Shown: positions 15,892-25,609, counted from the stretch's first letter. The stretch: DNA of 64,000 bases from Gracilimonas sp034520725 (GCA_034520725.1 JAXHNH010000001.1:1-64000); one strand, 5' to 3'. Notes: a model not told the origin generated them from the sequence alone. Program-made: numbers and translations.

Positions 15892-17073
15892 ATGAGGTTT
15901 AGTGCAGTAGGAATATCTCACTGGAAAAGTGAGGTCTCTATTCGTGAATTATTCTATTTAGACAATCATCGAAGGGAACTCCTTGACTTCCATACCAAGG
16001 ATATACCCGGCGGTATTTTTATGCTGGATACCTGTAATCGTACTGAACTATATGCGTTTTGTGATCCTGATGTATTGATAGCTGCTCTTTGTAAATCAAC
16101 CAACACCGACCGCGAATTTTTTGAGCAACATGGATATATTCATGTTCAGGAAGAGGCTTATAACCATCTTTATGAAGTTGGAACCGGTCTCGATTCTCAG
16201 GTTTTAGGTGATGTACAGATCATTCAACAGGTGAAGCAGGCTTACAAAAAAGCCAAGAAAGAAGGACTTTCCGGAGAATTTCATCAGTTGATCCAATCTG
16301 TTTTCCGAGCACACAAGCGGAGCCGTACTGAAACCGATTTTGGTAAAGGTACGGCCTCCGTTGGGTTCGCTGCCACTCAGCTTGCCCTGGATCACTTTAA
16401 AGACCTGAGTCAGATCCGTATCCTGCTTATCGGTGCCGGAAAAATGGGTAAGGTTTCGGCCAAGAACCTCATCTCAAATGGAGCTGAACATATTTCAGTT
16501 GTGAACCGAACGATTGACCGGGCCAAGCTACTTGCTTCGTCTTTTGATATCAAGGCTCATGCATTTTCTGAACTGGGTGAAGAGATCAAAAAGGCTGACC
16601 TGGTGATCACTGCAACCGGTGCAAAGAACCCTATTCTGCATCCTGAACATTTTGAAGGGATTGATCACAATCAGCTGGTATTGGATCTGAGTGTGCCGCG
16701 AAATGTGAATCCTGAGGTAAATGATCTGGAGCAAGTAACGCTCATCGACATGGATTCCATCCACGAATCCAACCAAAAGGCCATTGAAAAACGTGAAAAG
16801 TCCGTTCCTGAGATCCGACAAATCATCGAGGAAGAGAAGGGCGATTTCATGAAGACTGTCAAGCGATCAAGGTATCTGCTTCCCCGTATTAAAGAGATCG
16901 AGCACAGATTAAGCGATATCACCGATTCAGAACTCGACCGGGTTAAGCATAAAATGGATGAAGATTCCTACTCCCAGATGGAGGAAGTTACCCGACGAAT
17001 CAAGAAAAAAATCATGGCCATTCACATCGACCGAATTGATAAGGAATTCGAGAAGGTGCGGGATGAAGCTTAG
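15892..17073 (+). CDS. hemA: Glutamyl-tRNA reductase
   Basis: First committed step of C5-pathway haem synthesis: reduces glutamyl-tRNA to glutamate-1-semialdehyde with NADPH. The protein has 393 residues, slightly short for the family. Seen: catalytic Cys in MLDTCNRTELYA (about residue 44), the VLGDVQIIQQVKQAY block, the NADP-binding GAGKMGKVSAKNL, and a C-terminal dimerisation helix. The stop codon overlaps the hemC start by 11 bases, so hemA-hemC-hemD form one operon. A palindrome lies upstream. Confidence 0.95.
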   Translation: MRFSAVGISHWKSEVSIRELFYLDNHRRELLDFHTKDIPGGIFMLDTCNRTELYAFCDPDVLIAALCKSTNTDREFFEQHGYIHVQEEAYNHLYEVGTGLDSQVLGDVQIIQQVKQAYKKAKKEGLSGEFHQLIQSVFRAHKRSRTETDFGKGTASVGFAATQLALDHFKDLSQIRILLIGAGKMGKVSAKNLISNGAEHISVVNRTIDRAKLLASSFDIKAHAFSELGEEIKKADLVITATGAKNPILHPEHFEGIDHNQLVLDLSVPRNVNPEVNDLEQVTLIDMDSIHESNQKAIEKREKSVPEIRQIIEEEKGDFMKTVKRSRYLLPRIKEIEHRLSDITDSELDRVKHKMDEDSYSQMEEVTRRIKKKIMAIHIDRIDKEFEKVRDEA

Positions 17074-17967
17074 GATCGGCACGCGAAAAAGTACACTTGC
17101 ACTTTGGCAGGCTAACAAAGTGGCCGGAAGAACTTAAAGCTTTAGACATCGAAACCGAGCTGGTTGAAATTGAATCTTTTGGGGACAAGGTTCAGGATAT
17201 CCCCCTAGATAAATTGGGCGATAAAGGGGTATTCACAAAAGCCCTGGATGACGCTTTACTAGCCGGAGAGATAGATGTTGCTGTTCACTCCCTTAAAGAT
17301 GTCCCGACCATATTGCCTGAGGGACTTAAGTTAGCCGCCGTTCTTGAGCGCGGAAATCCCATGGATGTGTTGGTCCGACCGGTTCAACCCGAAGAAAATG
17401 AAAGTGAGCAAAGAATTATAGCTACCGGAAGTATCCGCAGAAAAGCTTTTTGGCTGAACCGATATCCGAATGACAAGGTTGTTGGTTTGAGGGGAAACGT
17501 GCCCACAAGATTGAATAAAGTTGATTCCAATAACTGGTTTGGGGCTGTTTTTGCCGCTGCCGGCTTGGAGCGAATCGGTTATGCGGATAGAATTTCGGAT
17601 ATACTCGACTGGATGATCCCGGCTCCTTCCCAGGGAATTGTTGGCATTGTATGTAAAGAGGTAAGTGATGTGGAATCCATGCTCAAAAAGATCGATCATG
17701 AAGAAAGTCACCTTTGCGGATCTATTGAACGGGCTTTTTTGAATGAGCTGGAAGCCGGATGTTCGAGTCCGGTTGGGGCGCATGCTAAGGTTCGATAGAC
17801 GATGCTTTGAGTTTTAAAGGAGCGGTGTTATCACTGGATGGAGTCAAAGACGTTTGGATATTGAAAGAGAAATTCCGGTTGATGAAGCTGAAGCTCAAGT
17901 TTGGAAAAGAATGGGCGAAATTATTGAAAGCAGAAGGCGCAGAAGAATTATTGGAGCAAGCCGATGA
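17063..17967 (+). pseudogene. hemC: Porphobilinogen deaminase, three frame breaks
   Basis: The start ATG 17063 gives the classic MKLRIGTRKSTLALWQAN. One extra G near 17123-17127 throws the frame off. The main frame then holds DVAVHSLKDVPT and the cofactor Cys in GCSSPVGAHA. Two further shifts, near 17796 and 17857-17862, are needed to reach the natural end SRRRRRIIGASR with stop at 17965-17967. Corrected length is about 300 residues, as expected. The gene is needed for haem in the same operon, so base-call errors seem more likely than loss. It joins four porphobilinogens to hydroxymethylbilane. Confidence 0.85.
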
Positions 17968-17971
17968 TGAG

Positions 17972-18655
17972 ATGAATAAACCGAGAATTTTGTTTACTAC
18001 CCAGCTTTCAGAAGAGAGGCGAACGCAACTAGAAGATGGTAAACTTCTGATAGAGAGTGAACCGTTTATCACGTTTGAGTATCTGATGCCGGCTCTTTGG
18101 ATGGATAAAGTGCCGGAAAGTACCGATGCCTGGATCTTTACGAGTAAAAAAGCAGTGAAAGCTGTTTCACCGAAGATCACTGACCTTAATATTCCCGACC
18201 ATATTTTTGCGGTGGGATCTAAAACGGCGGAAAAACTCCAGGAATTAGGGCTTGAAGTGACCTATCCAAAAGAATATAACGCCAGTGCTTTGGCTGCCAT
18301 GATGAAAGATCTGGATCTCAAAAAAATGGTTCATTTTTGCGGAAATCTTAAAGCAGCTGATCTTGGTAAACTGTTGAGCAAAGATGCAGAATTAACTTCT
18401 GTGGAAGTATATCATACCGTTCTTACGCATCATAAGATGGATGATCTGGATGATTTTAATGCGGTTGTGTTCATGAGTCCAAGTGCTGTTGAATCCTTTA
18501 GCGAACAGAATTCGGTTTCTGAAAGTCAAAAGGTATTTTGTATTGGTCCGACAACTGAACAAACAGCCAATGAAGCCGGAATGATGAATTGCATCACCCC
18601 GGAATACTCGACGATGGATTCATTGATGGAGTCTATTATAGAGGTTTACTTATGA
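17972..18655 (+). CDS. hemD: Uroporphyrinogen-III synthase
   Basis: Cyclises hydroxymethylbilane to uroporphyrinogen III. Start at ATG 17972 (MNKPRILFTTQLSEERR), 4 bases after the restored hemC stop; a longer frame upstream is only the out-of-frame hemC tail. The 227-residue length is normal. Weak family conservation is usual, but FTSKKAVKAV, AVGSKTAEKLQELG and VVFMSPSAVESF fit the two-lobed HemD fold. Confidence 0.85.
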   Translation: MNKPRILFTTQLSEERRTQLEDGKLLIESEPFITFEYLMPALWMDKVPESTDAWIFTSKKAVKAVSPKITDLNIPDHIFAVGSKTAEKLQELGLEVTYPKEYNASALAAMMKDLDLKKMVHFCGNLKAADLGKLLSKDAELTSVEVYHTVLTHHKMDDLDDFNAVVFMSPSAVESFSEQNSVSESQKVFCIGPTTEQTANEAGMMNCITPEYSTMDSLMESIIEVYL

Positions 18656-18743
18656 GATTTAGGTGTGGTTTTTCAGTTAGTAAAGGTGCATGGCTATGCG
18701 CATTTACTGGCTGAATGGATTAATCAAGCTCAGCCAAGAGTAA

Positions 18744-18762
18744 GGGCGTATCGCATACGTCC
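18744..18762. repeat. REP-like palindrome, variant
   Basis: GGGCGTATCGCATACGTCC, an 8-bp stem (one G-T pair) with a CGC loop, in the hemD-hemE gap. It is a variant of the palindrome found at 21042-21060 and 22284-22302, with compensating changes in both arms. Confidence 0.6.
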
Positions 18763-18799
18763 TTTCGATAAAAAAATATTAAAACTTATACCCTATACA

Positions 18800-19831
18800 A
18801 TGTCATTCCCCGATCTCAAAAACCGATTATTACTCGATACTCTGGAAGGCAAAGAAACTGAACGTCCGCCGGTATGGATGATGCGTCAGGCCGGCCGATA
18901 TCTCCCTGAATACATGGAGATCAAAAAGAAGTACAGCTTTTTTGAGCGGGTGAAGACCCCAGAACTGGCCAGTGAGATCACCATACAGCCCATCGATATT
19001 GTAGGAACAGATGCAGCCATTCTGTTTTCAGATATCCTGGTGCTGATCGAATGCCTGGATGTGGAAGTACAGCTCAAACCGGGATTCGGGCCTTATTTAC
19101 CGGATCCGATCCGAACCGTTGAGCAGGTGGAAAATTTGAATATCATTCCGGCCGAAGAACAGCTCAGTTATGTGTATGATGCATTGACGTTAACGCGTAA
19201 AGAACTTGACGGACGCGTTCCTCTGATCGGATTTGCGGGTGCCCCGTGGACGCTTTTTTGTTATCTGGTAGAAGGACAGGGATCAAAGACATTCTCAACA
19301 GCAAAATCCTTTTTATTTTCTCAGCCTGAAGCGGCTCATAAACTGCTCGAGGTGATGACTGATCAGACGATACAGTATTTGCACCATCAGGCGAAAGCGG
19401 GTGCGCAGGTCTTACAGGTGTTTGAATCCTGGGCAGCAGCACTCGGCCCGGATGATTTTAAGAAATTTGCACTACCGCATCTACAGCGCATTGCTAAAGA
19501 AGATTACGGTGTCCCTTTGATTATGTTCTGTAAAGATGCAGAATGGAGCTACCCGTTGTTTTCAAACACCAATGTAGCCGGATTTGGTATTGGCTGGGGA
19601 TGCACGCCCGAGCACGCCCGGCAGTTTGCAAGCGATAAAGTGGTACAGGGTAATTTCGATCCATCTAAGTTATTAATGAAGCCGGAGCAGATTGAAGCCG
19701 AAGCCAAAGAGATGTTGCAGCGATTTGGTAAAGGAAATTACATCGCCAATTTAGGCCACGGAATTTTGCCGAATGTCCCTGTAGAAAATGCCAAAACATT
19801 CGTAGATACCGTTAAGAATTTTAGATATTGA
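18800..19831 (+). CDS. hemE: Uroporphyrinogen decarboxylase
   Basis: Converts uroporphyrinogen III to coproporphyrinogen III. Start at ATG 18800 (MSFPDLKNRLLLDTLEGKET); an open frame extends 135 bases upstream across the REP-like palindrome but has no homology. Signature PPVWMMRQAGRYLPEY is near the start, with catalytic-site regions FAGAPWTLFCYLVEG, QVFESWAAALG and NLGHGILPNVP. Length 343 is normal. Confidence 0.95.
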   Translation: MSFPDLKNRLLLDTLEGKETERPPVWMMRQAGRYLPEYMEIKKKYSFFERVKTPELASEITIQPIDIVGTDAAILFSDILVLIECLDVEVQLKPGFGPYLPDPIRTVEQVENLNIIPAEEQLSYVYDALTLTRKELDGRVPLIGFAGAPWTLFCYLVEGQGSKTFSTAKSFLFSQPEAAHKLLEVMTDQTIQYLHHQAKAGAQVLQVFESWAAALGPDDFKKFALPHLQRIAKEDYGVPLIMFCKDAEWSYPLFSNTNVAGFGIGWGCTPEHARQFASDKVVQGNFDPSKLLMKPEQIEAEAKEMLQRFGKGNYIANLGHGILPNVPVENAKTFVDTVKNFRY

Positions 19832-19958
19832 ATTAATGCGAATCAGGTTGGAACGAGCTGAAGTTGTTGACTGTAGATCGCTCCTGAGTCGATAGTGAAT
19901 CGGCCGAATTAGTTCGCTGACGACTCCCTGCAAGTAACAGCGAGCGTATTGCTGTCCA

Positions 19959-20028
19959 TCCGGAGGACATAGGTTTTGCAAGATTTTGAGCATTGCTTAG
20001 ATACAAGCATAGGCAAGAACTATCTCTC
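19959..20028. other. Degenerate intergenic repeat in the hemE-hemF gap
   Basis: The gap 19832-20078 has no gene. Its segment CCGGAGGACATAGGTTTTGC...GGCAAGAACTATCTCTC resembles 22431-22513 before hemL in order and wording of both ends, with a variable middle. It may be an old shared leader or repeat. Confidence 0.35.
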
Positions 20029-20078
20029 TTGCGATGGCAGCCCTATAGGAGGACATTAGTTGCTGCAGTCAAATATGC

Positions 20079-21023
20079 ATGAACAAAAATGAACATGCCA
20101 AAAACCTAACATCCATAAAACCCCAATTCACCCAATTCGTATCAGATGTTCAGCAACACATCTGTAATGAATTGGAAGCCGTGGAAGGAACCCAAAAATT
20201 CCTGATCGAGGATTGGGAACGGGAAGGATTTGGCGGCGGCAGCACTCGCATTATTGCAGATGGTGAAGTGATCGAGAAGGGCGGAGTGAATGTCTCCACG
20301 GTGGGCGGTCCACTGCCTGAAGCCATGCGCAAGAAATTTGAAGTGCCCGAATCAGAGTTTTTTGCCACAGGCGTATCGCTGGTGATACATCCCCGAAATC
20401 CCTTTGCACCGACGGTTCACGCCAACTATCGGTATTTTGAACTGTACGATAAAAACACCGGTGAACTACGCGATCAGTGGTTTGGTGGTGGGGCAGACAT
20501 GACACCGTATTATCTGTTTCCGGAGGATGCCAAGCATTTTCATGAGGTTCACAAGGAAGTCTGCGACCGATTTGATCCGGATTATTATCCAACCTTTAAA
20601 GCAGAATGTGATGCCTATTTTTATAATCATCACCGTGATGAAGCACGTGGAATCGGTGGATTGTTCTTTGATTATCAGCGGCCGGATGATGGTCGTTCAG
20701 CCGAAGACCTGTTTGGATTCGCCAAAGCCTGTGGGTTTGCATTCACCGATGCCTACATCCCTATCCTGAAAAAGAGAAAAGATTATGAGTTCAATGAAGA
20801 TCATCGCAAGTGGCAGGAAATTCGCCGCGGACGATACGTGGAATTTAATTTGATCCACGATCGCGGTACCTTGTTTGGACTGAAGACCAAAGGTCGTATT
20901 GAGTCGATCCTGATGAGTTTGCCACCACAGGTCCGATGGGTTTACGATCACCACCCCGAACCCGGAAGTCCCGAGGCTAAGTTGTTGGAGCACCTAAAAC
21001 CGATCGATTGGATCAATTATTAG
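20079..21023 (+). CDS. hemF: Oxygen-dependent coproporphyrinogen III oxidase
   Basis: Oxidatively decarboxylates two propionates of coproporphyrinogen III to give protoporphyrinogen IX, using O2. The 314-residue protein shows the family blocks EDWEREGFGGGSTRI, SLVIHPRNPFAPTVHANYRY, WFGGGADMTPYY, ARGIGGLFFDYQ and VEFNLIHDRGTLFGL. Presence of the oxygen-dependent form, with no hemN in this window, suggests an aerobic or facultative life. Confidence 0.95.
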   Translation: MNKNEHAKNLTSIKPQFTQFVSDVQQHICNELEAVEGTQKFLIEDWEREGFGGGSTRIIADGEVIEKGGVNVSTVGGPLPEAMRKKFEVPESEFFATGVSLVIHPRNPFAPTVHANYRYFELYDKNTGELRDQWFGGGADMTPYYLFPEDAKHFHEVHKEVCDRFDPDYYPTFKAECDAYFYNHHRDEARGIGGLFFDYQRPDDGRSAEDLFGFAKACGFAFTDAYIPILKKRKDYEFNEDHRKWQEIRRGRYVEFNLIHDRGTLFGLKTKGRIESILMSLPPQVRWVYDHHPEPGSPEAKLLEHLKPIDWINY

Positions 21024-21041
21024 AAATAATTGTTATTTCAG

Positions 21042-21060
21042 GGGCGAATCGCATTCGCCC
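21042..21060. repeat. REP-like palindrome GGGCGAATCGCATTCGCCC
   Basis: A perfect 8-bp stem with a CGC loop, 18 bases after hemF. The same 19 bases occur at 22284-22302. With no T-run it is more REP-like than a terminator. Confidence 0.75.
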
Positions 21061-21167
21061 TGTATGACATGTGAAAAACCTGAATTTTGATAATACATCA
21101 TTGATGATACAAACTTATAGCACAAATTTTGTCTCTACGTTTGTAACAAAATTGAAAATTAATAATT

Positions 21168-22151
21168 ATGAAATACCCAACAACCCGATTACGACGAAAT
21201 CGTCAAACATCTGCCATTCGTGAGATGGTGCAGGAAAACAGACTGCATCCATCAGATTTTATTGCCCCTATCTTTATCGTAGAAGGGAAGAATCAGAATG
21301 AAGAGATTTCGAGCATGCCCGGCTATTACAGGTATTCACTGGATACGCTGGGAAAAGAACTTGAAGAGCTGATCGAAGTTGGAATTCAGTCGGTATTATT
21401 GTTTGTGAAAGTGCCGGAATCCAAAAAGGATAACAAAGGCACTGAAGCCATCAACGAGAAAGGGTTGATGCAGGAATCAGTTCGGTTCATCAAAGAAAAT
21501 TATCCGGATCTGTATGTAATGACGGATGTAGCGATGGACCCGTATTCATCCTACGGTCACGATGGCATTGTTGAAGATGGTGAGATCGTAAATGACCCTT
21601 CGGTAGAAGTACTGGCGGAAATGGCCGTTAGTCATGCTAAAGCCGGAGCTGATATGGTGGCACCATCTGACATGATGGACGGGCGCATTGGTGCGATGAG
21701 AAAAGCCTTGGATGAAGCCAGATTTGAGAACACCGGAATCATGGCATACAGTGCAAAATATGCGTCATCATTCTATGGACCGTTCCGTGATGCCCTGGAT
21801 TCTGCTCCCGGTTTTGGAGATAAGAAAACCTATCAGATGAATCCTGCTAACGTGGATGAAGCTCTGCGGGAAGTGGAGCTTGATATCAACGAGGGAGCCG
21901 ATATTGTGATGGTGAAGCCCGGCATGCCATATCTGGATGTGGTTCGGGCCGTGAAGCAGAATTTCAACATTCCGATCTCGGTCTATAACGTATCCGGAGA
22001 ATATGCTATGATCAAAGCTGCAGCCGAAAAAGGCTGGCTGAATGAAGAAGAAGTGATGATGGAATCCCTGCTGGCCTTCAAACGTGCCGGCGCTGATCTG
22101 ATCGCAACCTATTTCGCCAAGGAAGCCGCAAAATTGATTAACAATCAATGA
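21168..22151 (+). CDS. hemB: Delta-aminolevulinic acid dehydratase (porphobilinogen synthase)
   Basis: Condenses two 5-aminolevulinates to porphobilinogen. The 327-residue protein has the two Schiff-base lysine regions, MAYSAKYASSFYGPFRDA and DIVMVKPGMPYLD. The metal-site region reads DVAMDPYSSYGHDGIV, where the zinc-type cysteines (DVCLCEYTSHGHCG form) are replaced, so the enzyme is probably of the magnesium type. It sits between hemF and hemL. Confidence 0.95.
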   Translation: MKYPTTRLRRNRQTSAIREMVQENRLHPSDFIAPIFIVEGKNQNEEISSMPGYYRYSLDTLGKELEELIEVGIQSVLLFVKVPESKKDNKGTEAINEKGLMQESVRFIKENYPDLYVMTDVAMDPYSSYGHDGIVEDGEIVNDPSVEVLAEMAVSHAKAGADMVAPSDMMDGRIGAMRKALDEARFENTGIMAYSAKYASSFYGPFRDALDSAPGFGDKKTYQMNPANVDEALREVELDINEGADIVMVKPGMPYLDVVRAVKQNFNIPISVYNVSGEYAMIKAAAEKGWLNEEEVMMESLLAFKRAGADLIATYFAKEAAKLINNQ

Positions 22152-22163
22152 TTCCATACCGTA

Positions 22164-22302
22164 GGAGCGAATGGTATTCGGTCTTTTGTTGGTTCTGACG
22201 CAGAGCGTCTGAACCAGGCCATATTTTAGGGGTTCTTTTAAATAAAACATTCCCCCTATTTGTCGTTCCAATATATATTGTAAGGGCGAATCGCATTCGC
22301 CC
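22164..22302. repeat. Cluster of palindromes after hemB
   Basis: A decayed REP-like unit lies at 22164-22182 (GAGCGAATGGTATTCGGTC). A separate strong hairpin GGTTCTGACGC/GCGTCTGAACC spans 22191-22215. A perfect GGGCGAATCGCATTCGCCC lies at 22284-22302. These fill the first part of the 452-bp hemB-hemL gap. Confidence 0.65.
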
Positions 22303-22400
22303 ATTGTTGGTTGTAATACAGATTGTTTTTACTAATATGGAAGACAGTAGGTGCAGATCAAACGACTGTCTTCAACGCAAGCAACAGCAGAGCTGTTCTT

Positions 22401-22446
22401 TCTGTCCCCTGCCTTTGCCGGCAGGCAGGCTCCGGAGGGACACAGG
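22401..22446. other. GC-rich compound hairpin before hemL
   Basis: CCTGCC and GGCAGG flank a central GCCGGC (22408-22429), inside an outer TCTGTCCC/GGGACACAG pair. It is unlike the AT-rich surroundings. A short repeated mobile palindrome or a leader structure are both possible. The remainder to 22603 shows no gene. Confidence 0.4.
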
Positions 22447-22603
22447 GTCTTGCTAATAATTAGTTTGTAATCTTAGGATTAGACAATATTACATGGCAAG
22501 AACCTATTTCTCTACGGAGAGAGACAGGATTTAGCTTTGCTAAAATCCAGAGAGAGGAGAGTGCTTGACCCAATTAAAAAAAGTTTTAATCGAAGAATAA
22601 ATC

Positions 22604-23896
22604 ATGAACTACCAAAACAGCAAAGATCTTTTTGAACGAGCATCCAAAGTAATACCCGGCGGAGTTAACTCTCCGGTACGGGCATTCAATAGTGTAGGTG
22701 GCACGCCTATCTTTATCAGTAAAGCGAAGGGTGCATACTTGTGGGATGAAGATGGCAACAAGTACATCGACTACATCAGTTCTTGGGGACCAATGCTGTT
22801 GGGTCATGCTGAGCCGGATGTGGTTAAAGCGGTTCAGGAAACAGCTATGAATTCAACCTCATTTGGGGCTCCAACCCGACTTGAAGTTGAAATGGCCGAG
22901 TTGATCACCGATTCAATTCCCGGGGTTGATAAAATTCGAATGGTGAATTCCGGTACCGAGGCCACCATGAGTGCCATTCGCGTAGCTCGGGGTTATACAG
23001 GTAAAAACAAGATCATTAAGTTCAAAGGTAATTATCACGGCCATGGGGATTCGTTTCTGATCGAAGCCGGTAGCGGAGCCTTGACCATGGGTGAACCAAG
23101 CAGTCCCGGCGTGACAGAAGGAACCGCCAAGGATACCCTCAATGCCGATTATAATGATCTGGATTCGGTGAAAAAATTGGTGGAGGCCAATGCAGGTGAT
23201 ATTGCAGCTATCATCCTGGAACCGATCGCCGGAAATATGGGATGCATTCCGCCCAAAGAAGGATTTCTGGAAGGATTGCGCGATTTGTGTGATGAAAGGG
23301 AAATCGTGTTGATCCTGGATGAAGTGATGACCGGCTTTCGCGTGGACTTTCAGGGAGCTCAAAAAATATATGGGGTAACAGCCGATCTGGTAACCTATGG
23401 TAAGATCATTGGAGCCGGTTTACCTGTTGGGGCATATGGTGGTAAGAAAGAGATCATGGATTATGTAGCGCCAACGGGTCCTGTTTATCAAGCCGGAACA
23501 TTGTCCGGAAATCCTCTGGCAATGGCAGCGGGATATACGCTCCTTAAAAAGCTTAAAGAAAATCCACAGGTGTATGCAGAACTGGAGACAAAAGCATCTG
23601 TGTTGGCCAACGGCATTGGACAGATCCTTAGTGATAACGACGTTCCTCATACCATAAACAGAGTAGGATCCATGGTAGGGGTGTTTTACTGCGAAGGTCC
23701 GGTGGAAACTTTTGATGACGCCAACCGCACGGATAAAGAATTCTTTGGCAAGATCTTCCATGGAATGCTTAAGCGCGGTGTGCATTTACCTCCATCACCG
23801 TTTGAGGCATTTTTCCTAAGCAATGCCCTGACTTCAGTTGACATCAGCAATACTCTGACAGCATTTGAAGAAACGATCAAGGAACTGACTCAATAA
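22604..23896 (+). CDS. hemL: Glutamate-1-semialdehyde 2,1-aminomutase
   Basis: Second step of the C5 pathway, a PLP enzyme making 5-aminolevulinate. The 430-residue protein shows VIPGGVNSPVRAF near the start, MVNSGTEATMSAIRVAR, LILDEVMTGFR and the PLP lysine in TYGKIIGAGLPVGAYGG. Length and motifs are complete. A 9-bp stem (23885-23905) overlapping its stop lies between it and the convergent next gene and may terminate both. Confidence 0.95.
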   Translation: MNYQNSKDLFERASKVIPGGVNSPVRAFNSVGGTPIFISKAKGAYLWDEDGNKYIDYISSWGPMLLGHAEPDVVKAVQETAMNSTSFGAPTRLEVEMAELITDSIPGVDKIRMVNSGTEATMSAIRVARGYTGKNKIIKFKGNYHGHGDSFLIEAGSGALTMGEPSSPGVTEGTAKDTLNADYNDLDSVKKLVEANAGDIAAIILEPIAGNMGCIPPKEGFLEGLRDLCDEREIVLILDEVMTGFRVDFQGAQKIYGVTADLVTYGKIIGAGLPVGAYGGKKEIMDYVAPTGPVYQAGTLSGNPLAMAAGYTLLKKLKENPQVYAELETKASVLANGIGQILSDNDVPHTINRVGSMVGVFYCEGPVETFDDANRTDKEFFGKIFHGMLKRGVHLPPSPFEAFFLSNALTSVDISNTLTAFEETIKELTQ

Positions 23897-23915
23897 TTGG
23901 GTCAGTCAGTATACT

Positions 23916-25097
23916 TTATTGGTTTTTCACGAAAGGTATTGGTTCAATGATTTGCCGGATCAGATCATCAAGATAGATACCGGGTTCAAAGGCTTTTTCT
24001 TTCCATTTGGGATCAAGTCTGTCAAGGATCTCAGCCTGGGCCCAGCCGCTGTAGTAAAAGACTGTTTCACTGAAACTGAGATCACTTTGCAGCTGTTTAA
24101 CCTCATGGTTCCAGTTCTTTGTTCCATTTTTATAGTGATCGAAATCGGGGTCATTTGATAGCTCCGGTAACGGTTCATAAAGATCAGTATCTGAAGCTAA
24201 TAACCACGATTGAATCTCAGCGTATTTTGCGAGACCCTCGAGCCATTCCCGCTCCTGTTCGTAAGTAATTAATTTTGGGTCGTTGAAAATACTTCTCCGT
24301 TGTTCTCTAAGTTCTAACCAATCCATTGTTAGAGATCTTAGTTTTTGGTCATCAGATGTTTTTAGAATTTTTGCCAACAATATTCTTTCTCTTGCCCAGG
24401 CTTCTCTAAGGTCAGGATTCTTCCAGGGATATGAATTCTCGTATGTAATAAAAGCTTCTGCAGAACGCAGTTTCTCAAAGGTATTTTCAGCCTGGAAAGC
24501 ATGAAAAGATTCATGAATGATTGCTGAAATGTGCCAGTCACTATTTAACTTTCTAGTGATTAAAGAATAAGGGAAAATGGGTGCTATGAATGCAGGAAGA
24601 TCATTTTGAATGAGTTGTACCAGTTCTATTTCGGTCCATTCTTTGGTGGTCATGCTTGCTGTATAATGGTTCCCAACCTGAACAGTGAATGCTTCAGGCA
24701 CCTGATCTGAAGAAATGATCGGTTGCCTGTAATAGGATGGAGTTGACTCAACAACAGTCCAGCGAGTTCCCATTTGTTTATTGAAAGGTACTTTCTTCCA
24801 GCCGCTATCAGGATCAGCCAATCCACTCAAAAACACATAGGCTTCGTTGTATAGTATTATTGGTATCTTTTGTTCACCAAAGCCAGGCCATATCTTATTA
24901 CCAACTGAAGACCTTAGATGATCGACCTCTTGCAGCCTATGTTGCTCTTCAATACTTAGAATGCCAAAGTGGGTAGAAGCATCCGATAATCTGAGGTTAG
25001 AAACAACTACTGCAAAGATGAGGATCCCTAAAATCAGTAAACCCCAAATTGAAACGGTTGTAAATATTGTGAGGCAGCCTTTTTTTGATTTAGCCAC
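23916..25097 (-). CDS. Membrane-anchored putative zinc metallopeptidase, unknown family
   Basis: This 393-residue protein has one N-terminal membrane helix (about 13-32) and a large outer part. HESFH in SAIIHESFHAFQ fits the HExxH zinc motif, and EGLAKYAEIQSW about 100 residues later could supply a third Glu ligand as in gluzincins. I do not recognise the family. The neighbours (hemL, a VOC gene) give no functional hint. The peptidase call is inference from the motif. Confidence 0.6.
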   Translation of the reverse strand: MAKSKKGCLTIFTTVSIWGLLILGILIFAVVVSNLRLSDASTHFGILSIEEQHRLQEVDHLRSSVGNKIWPGFGEQKIPIILYNEAYVFLSGLADPDSGWKKVPFNKQMGTRWTVVESTPSYYRQPIISSDQVPEAFTVQVGNHYTASMTTKEWTEIELVQLIQNDLPAFIAPIFPYSLITRKLNSDWHISAIIHESFHAFQAENTFEKLRSAEAFITYENSYPWKNPDLREAWARERILLAKILKTSDDQKLRSLTMDWLELREQRRSIFNDPKLITYEQEREWLEGLAKYAEIQSWLLASDTDLYEPLPELSNDPDFDHYKNGTKNWNHEVKQLQSDLSFSETVFYYSGWAQAEILDRLDPKWKEKAFEPGIYLDDLIRQIIEPIPFVKNQ

Positions 25098-25189
25098 ATT
25101 ACCTCCCTTTCTGATTATTGTTATCTGAAAAAAGGGAAATTATTGTGAATTAATGATGAAAGGCAGATGGGTAATTTGATCTAAGCTGT

Positions 25190-25609
25190 TTATTCACTCA
25201 TATTGGTATACCCTTTGATCTTGTCGTACTCTTCATCATTGGGTTCCCAAAGTTCTATCTTAAGACCATCAGGGTCCATGATCCAGCCAAATTTTCCATA
25301 TTCAAGATCTTCGATATCTCCAACTATCTCAACTCCTTCTTCTCTTAGTGTTTCGAGTAACAATTCAAGATCATCCACACGGTAGTTAATCATAAATTCC
25401 TTGGTGCTTGCGACGGTATACTTGGTTTCTGAGTCAAATACACTCCAGGCTGTATATCCTTTCTTTTCGGGATTCCGGGTATGTCTCCATTCGAATGTAC
25501 CGCCATATTTACCATTTTCGATACCTAAATGTTTTCTGTACCAATCGCGGCTGCGCTGTGGGTTTTCACTTTAAAAGAAGATACCGCCTAGTCCTGTTAC
25601 TCTTTTCAT
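25190..25609 (-). pseudogene. VOC/glyoxalase-family protein with in-frame stop
   Basis: Reading from ATG 25609 gives MKRVTGLGGIFF, then TAA (25571-25573), then SENPQRSRDWYRKHLGIE and a normal vicinal oxygen chelate domain to 25190. The C-terminal half has GKFGWIMDPDGLKIELWEP, with the metal-ligand Glu in IELWEP. The expected codon at the stop is Lys (AAA), so TTTTAAAG in place of TTTAAAAG would explain it. It could be a recent mutation or a sequence error. Confidence 0.75.

Noticed and set aside
17807..17971. N-terminal extension of hemD
   Set aside because: It is the hemC tail read out of frame; hemC ends at 17967 in the restored frame and hemD has its own ATG at 17972.
18665..18799. N-terminal extension of hemE
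   Set aside because: It crosses a palindrome and lacks homology; the family start fits ATG 18800.
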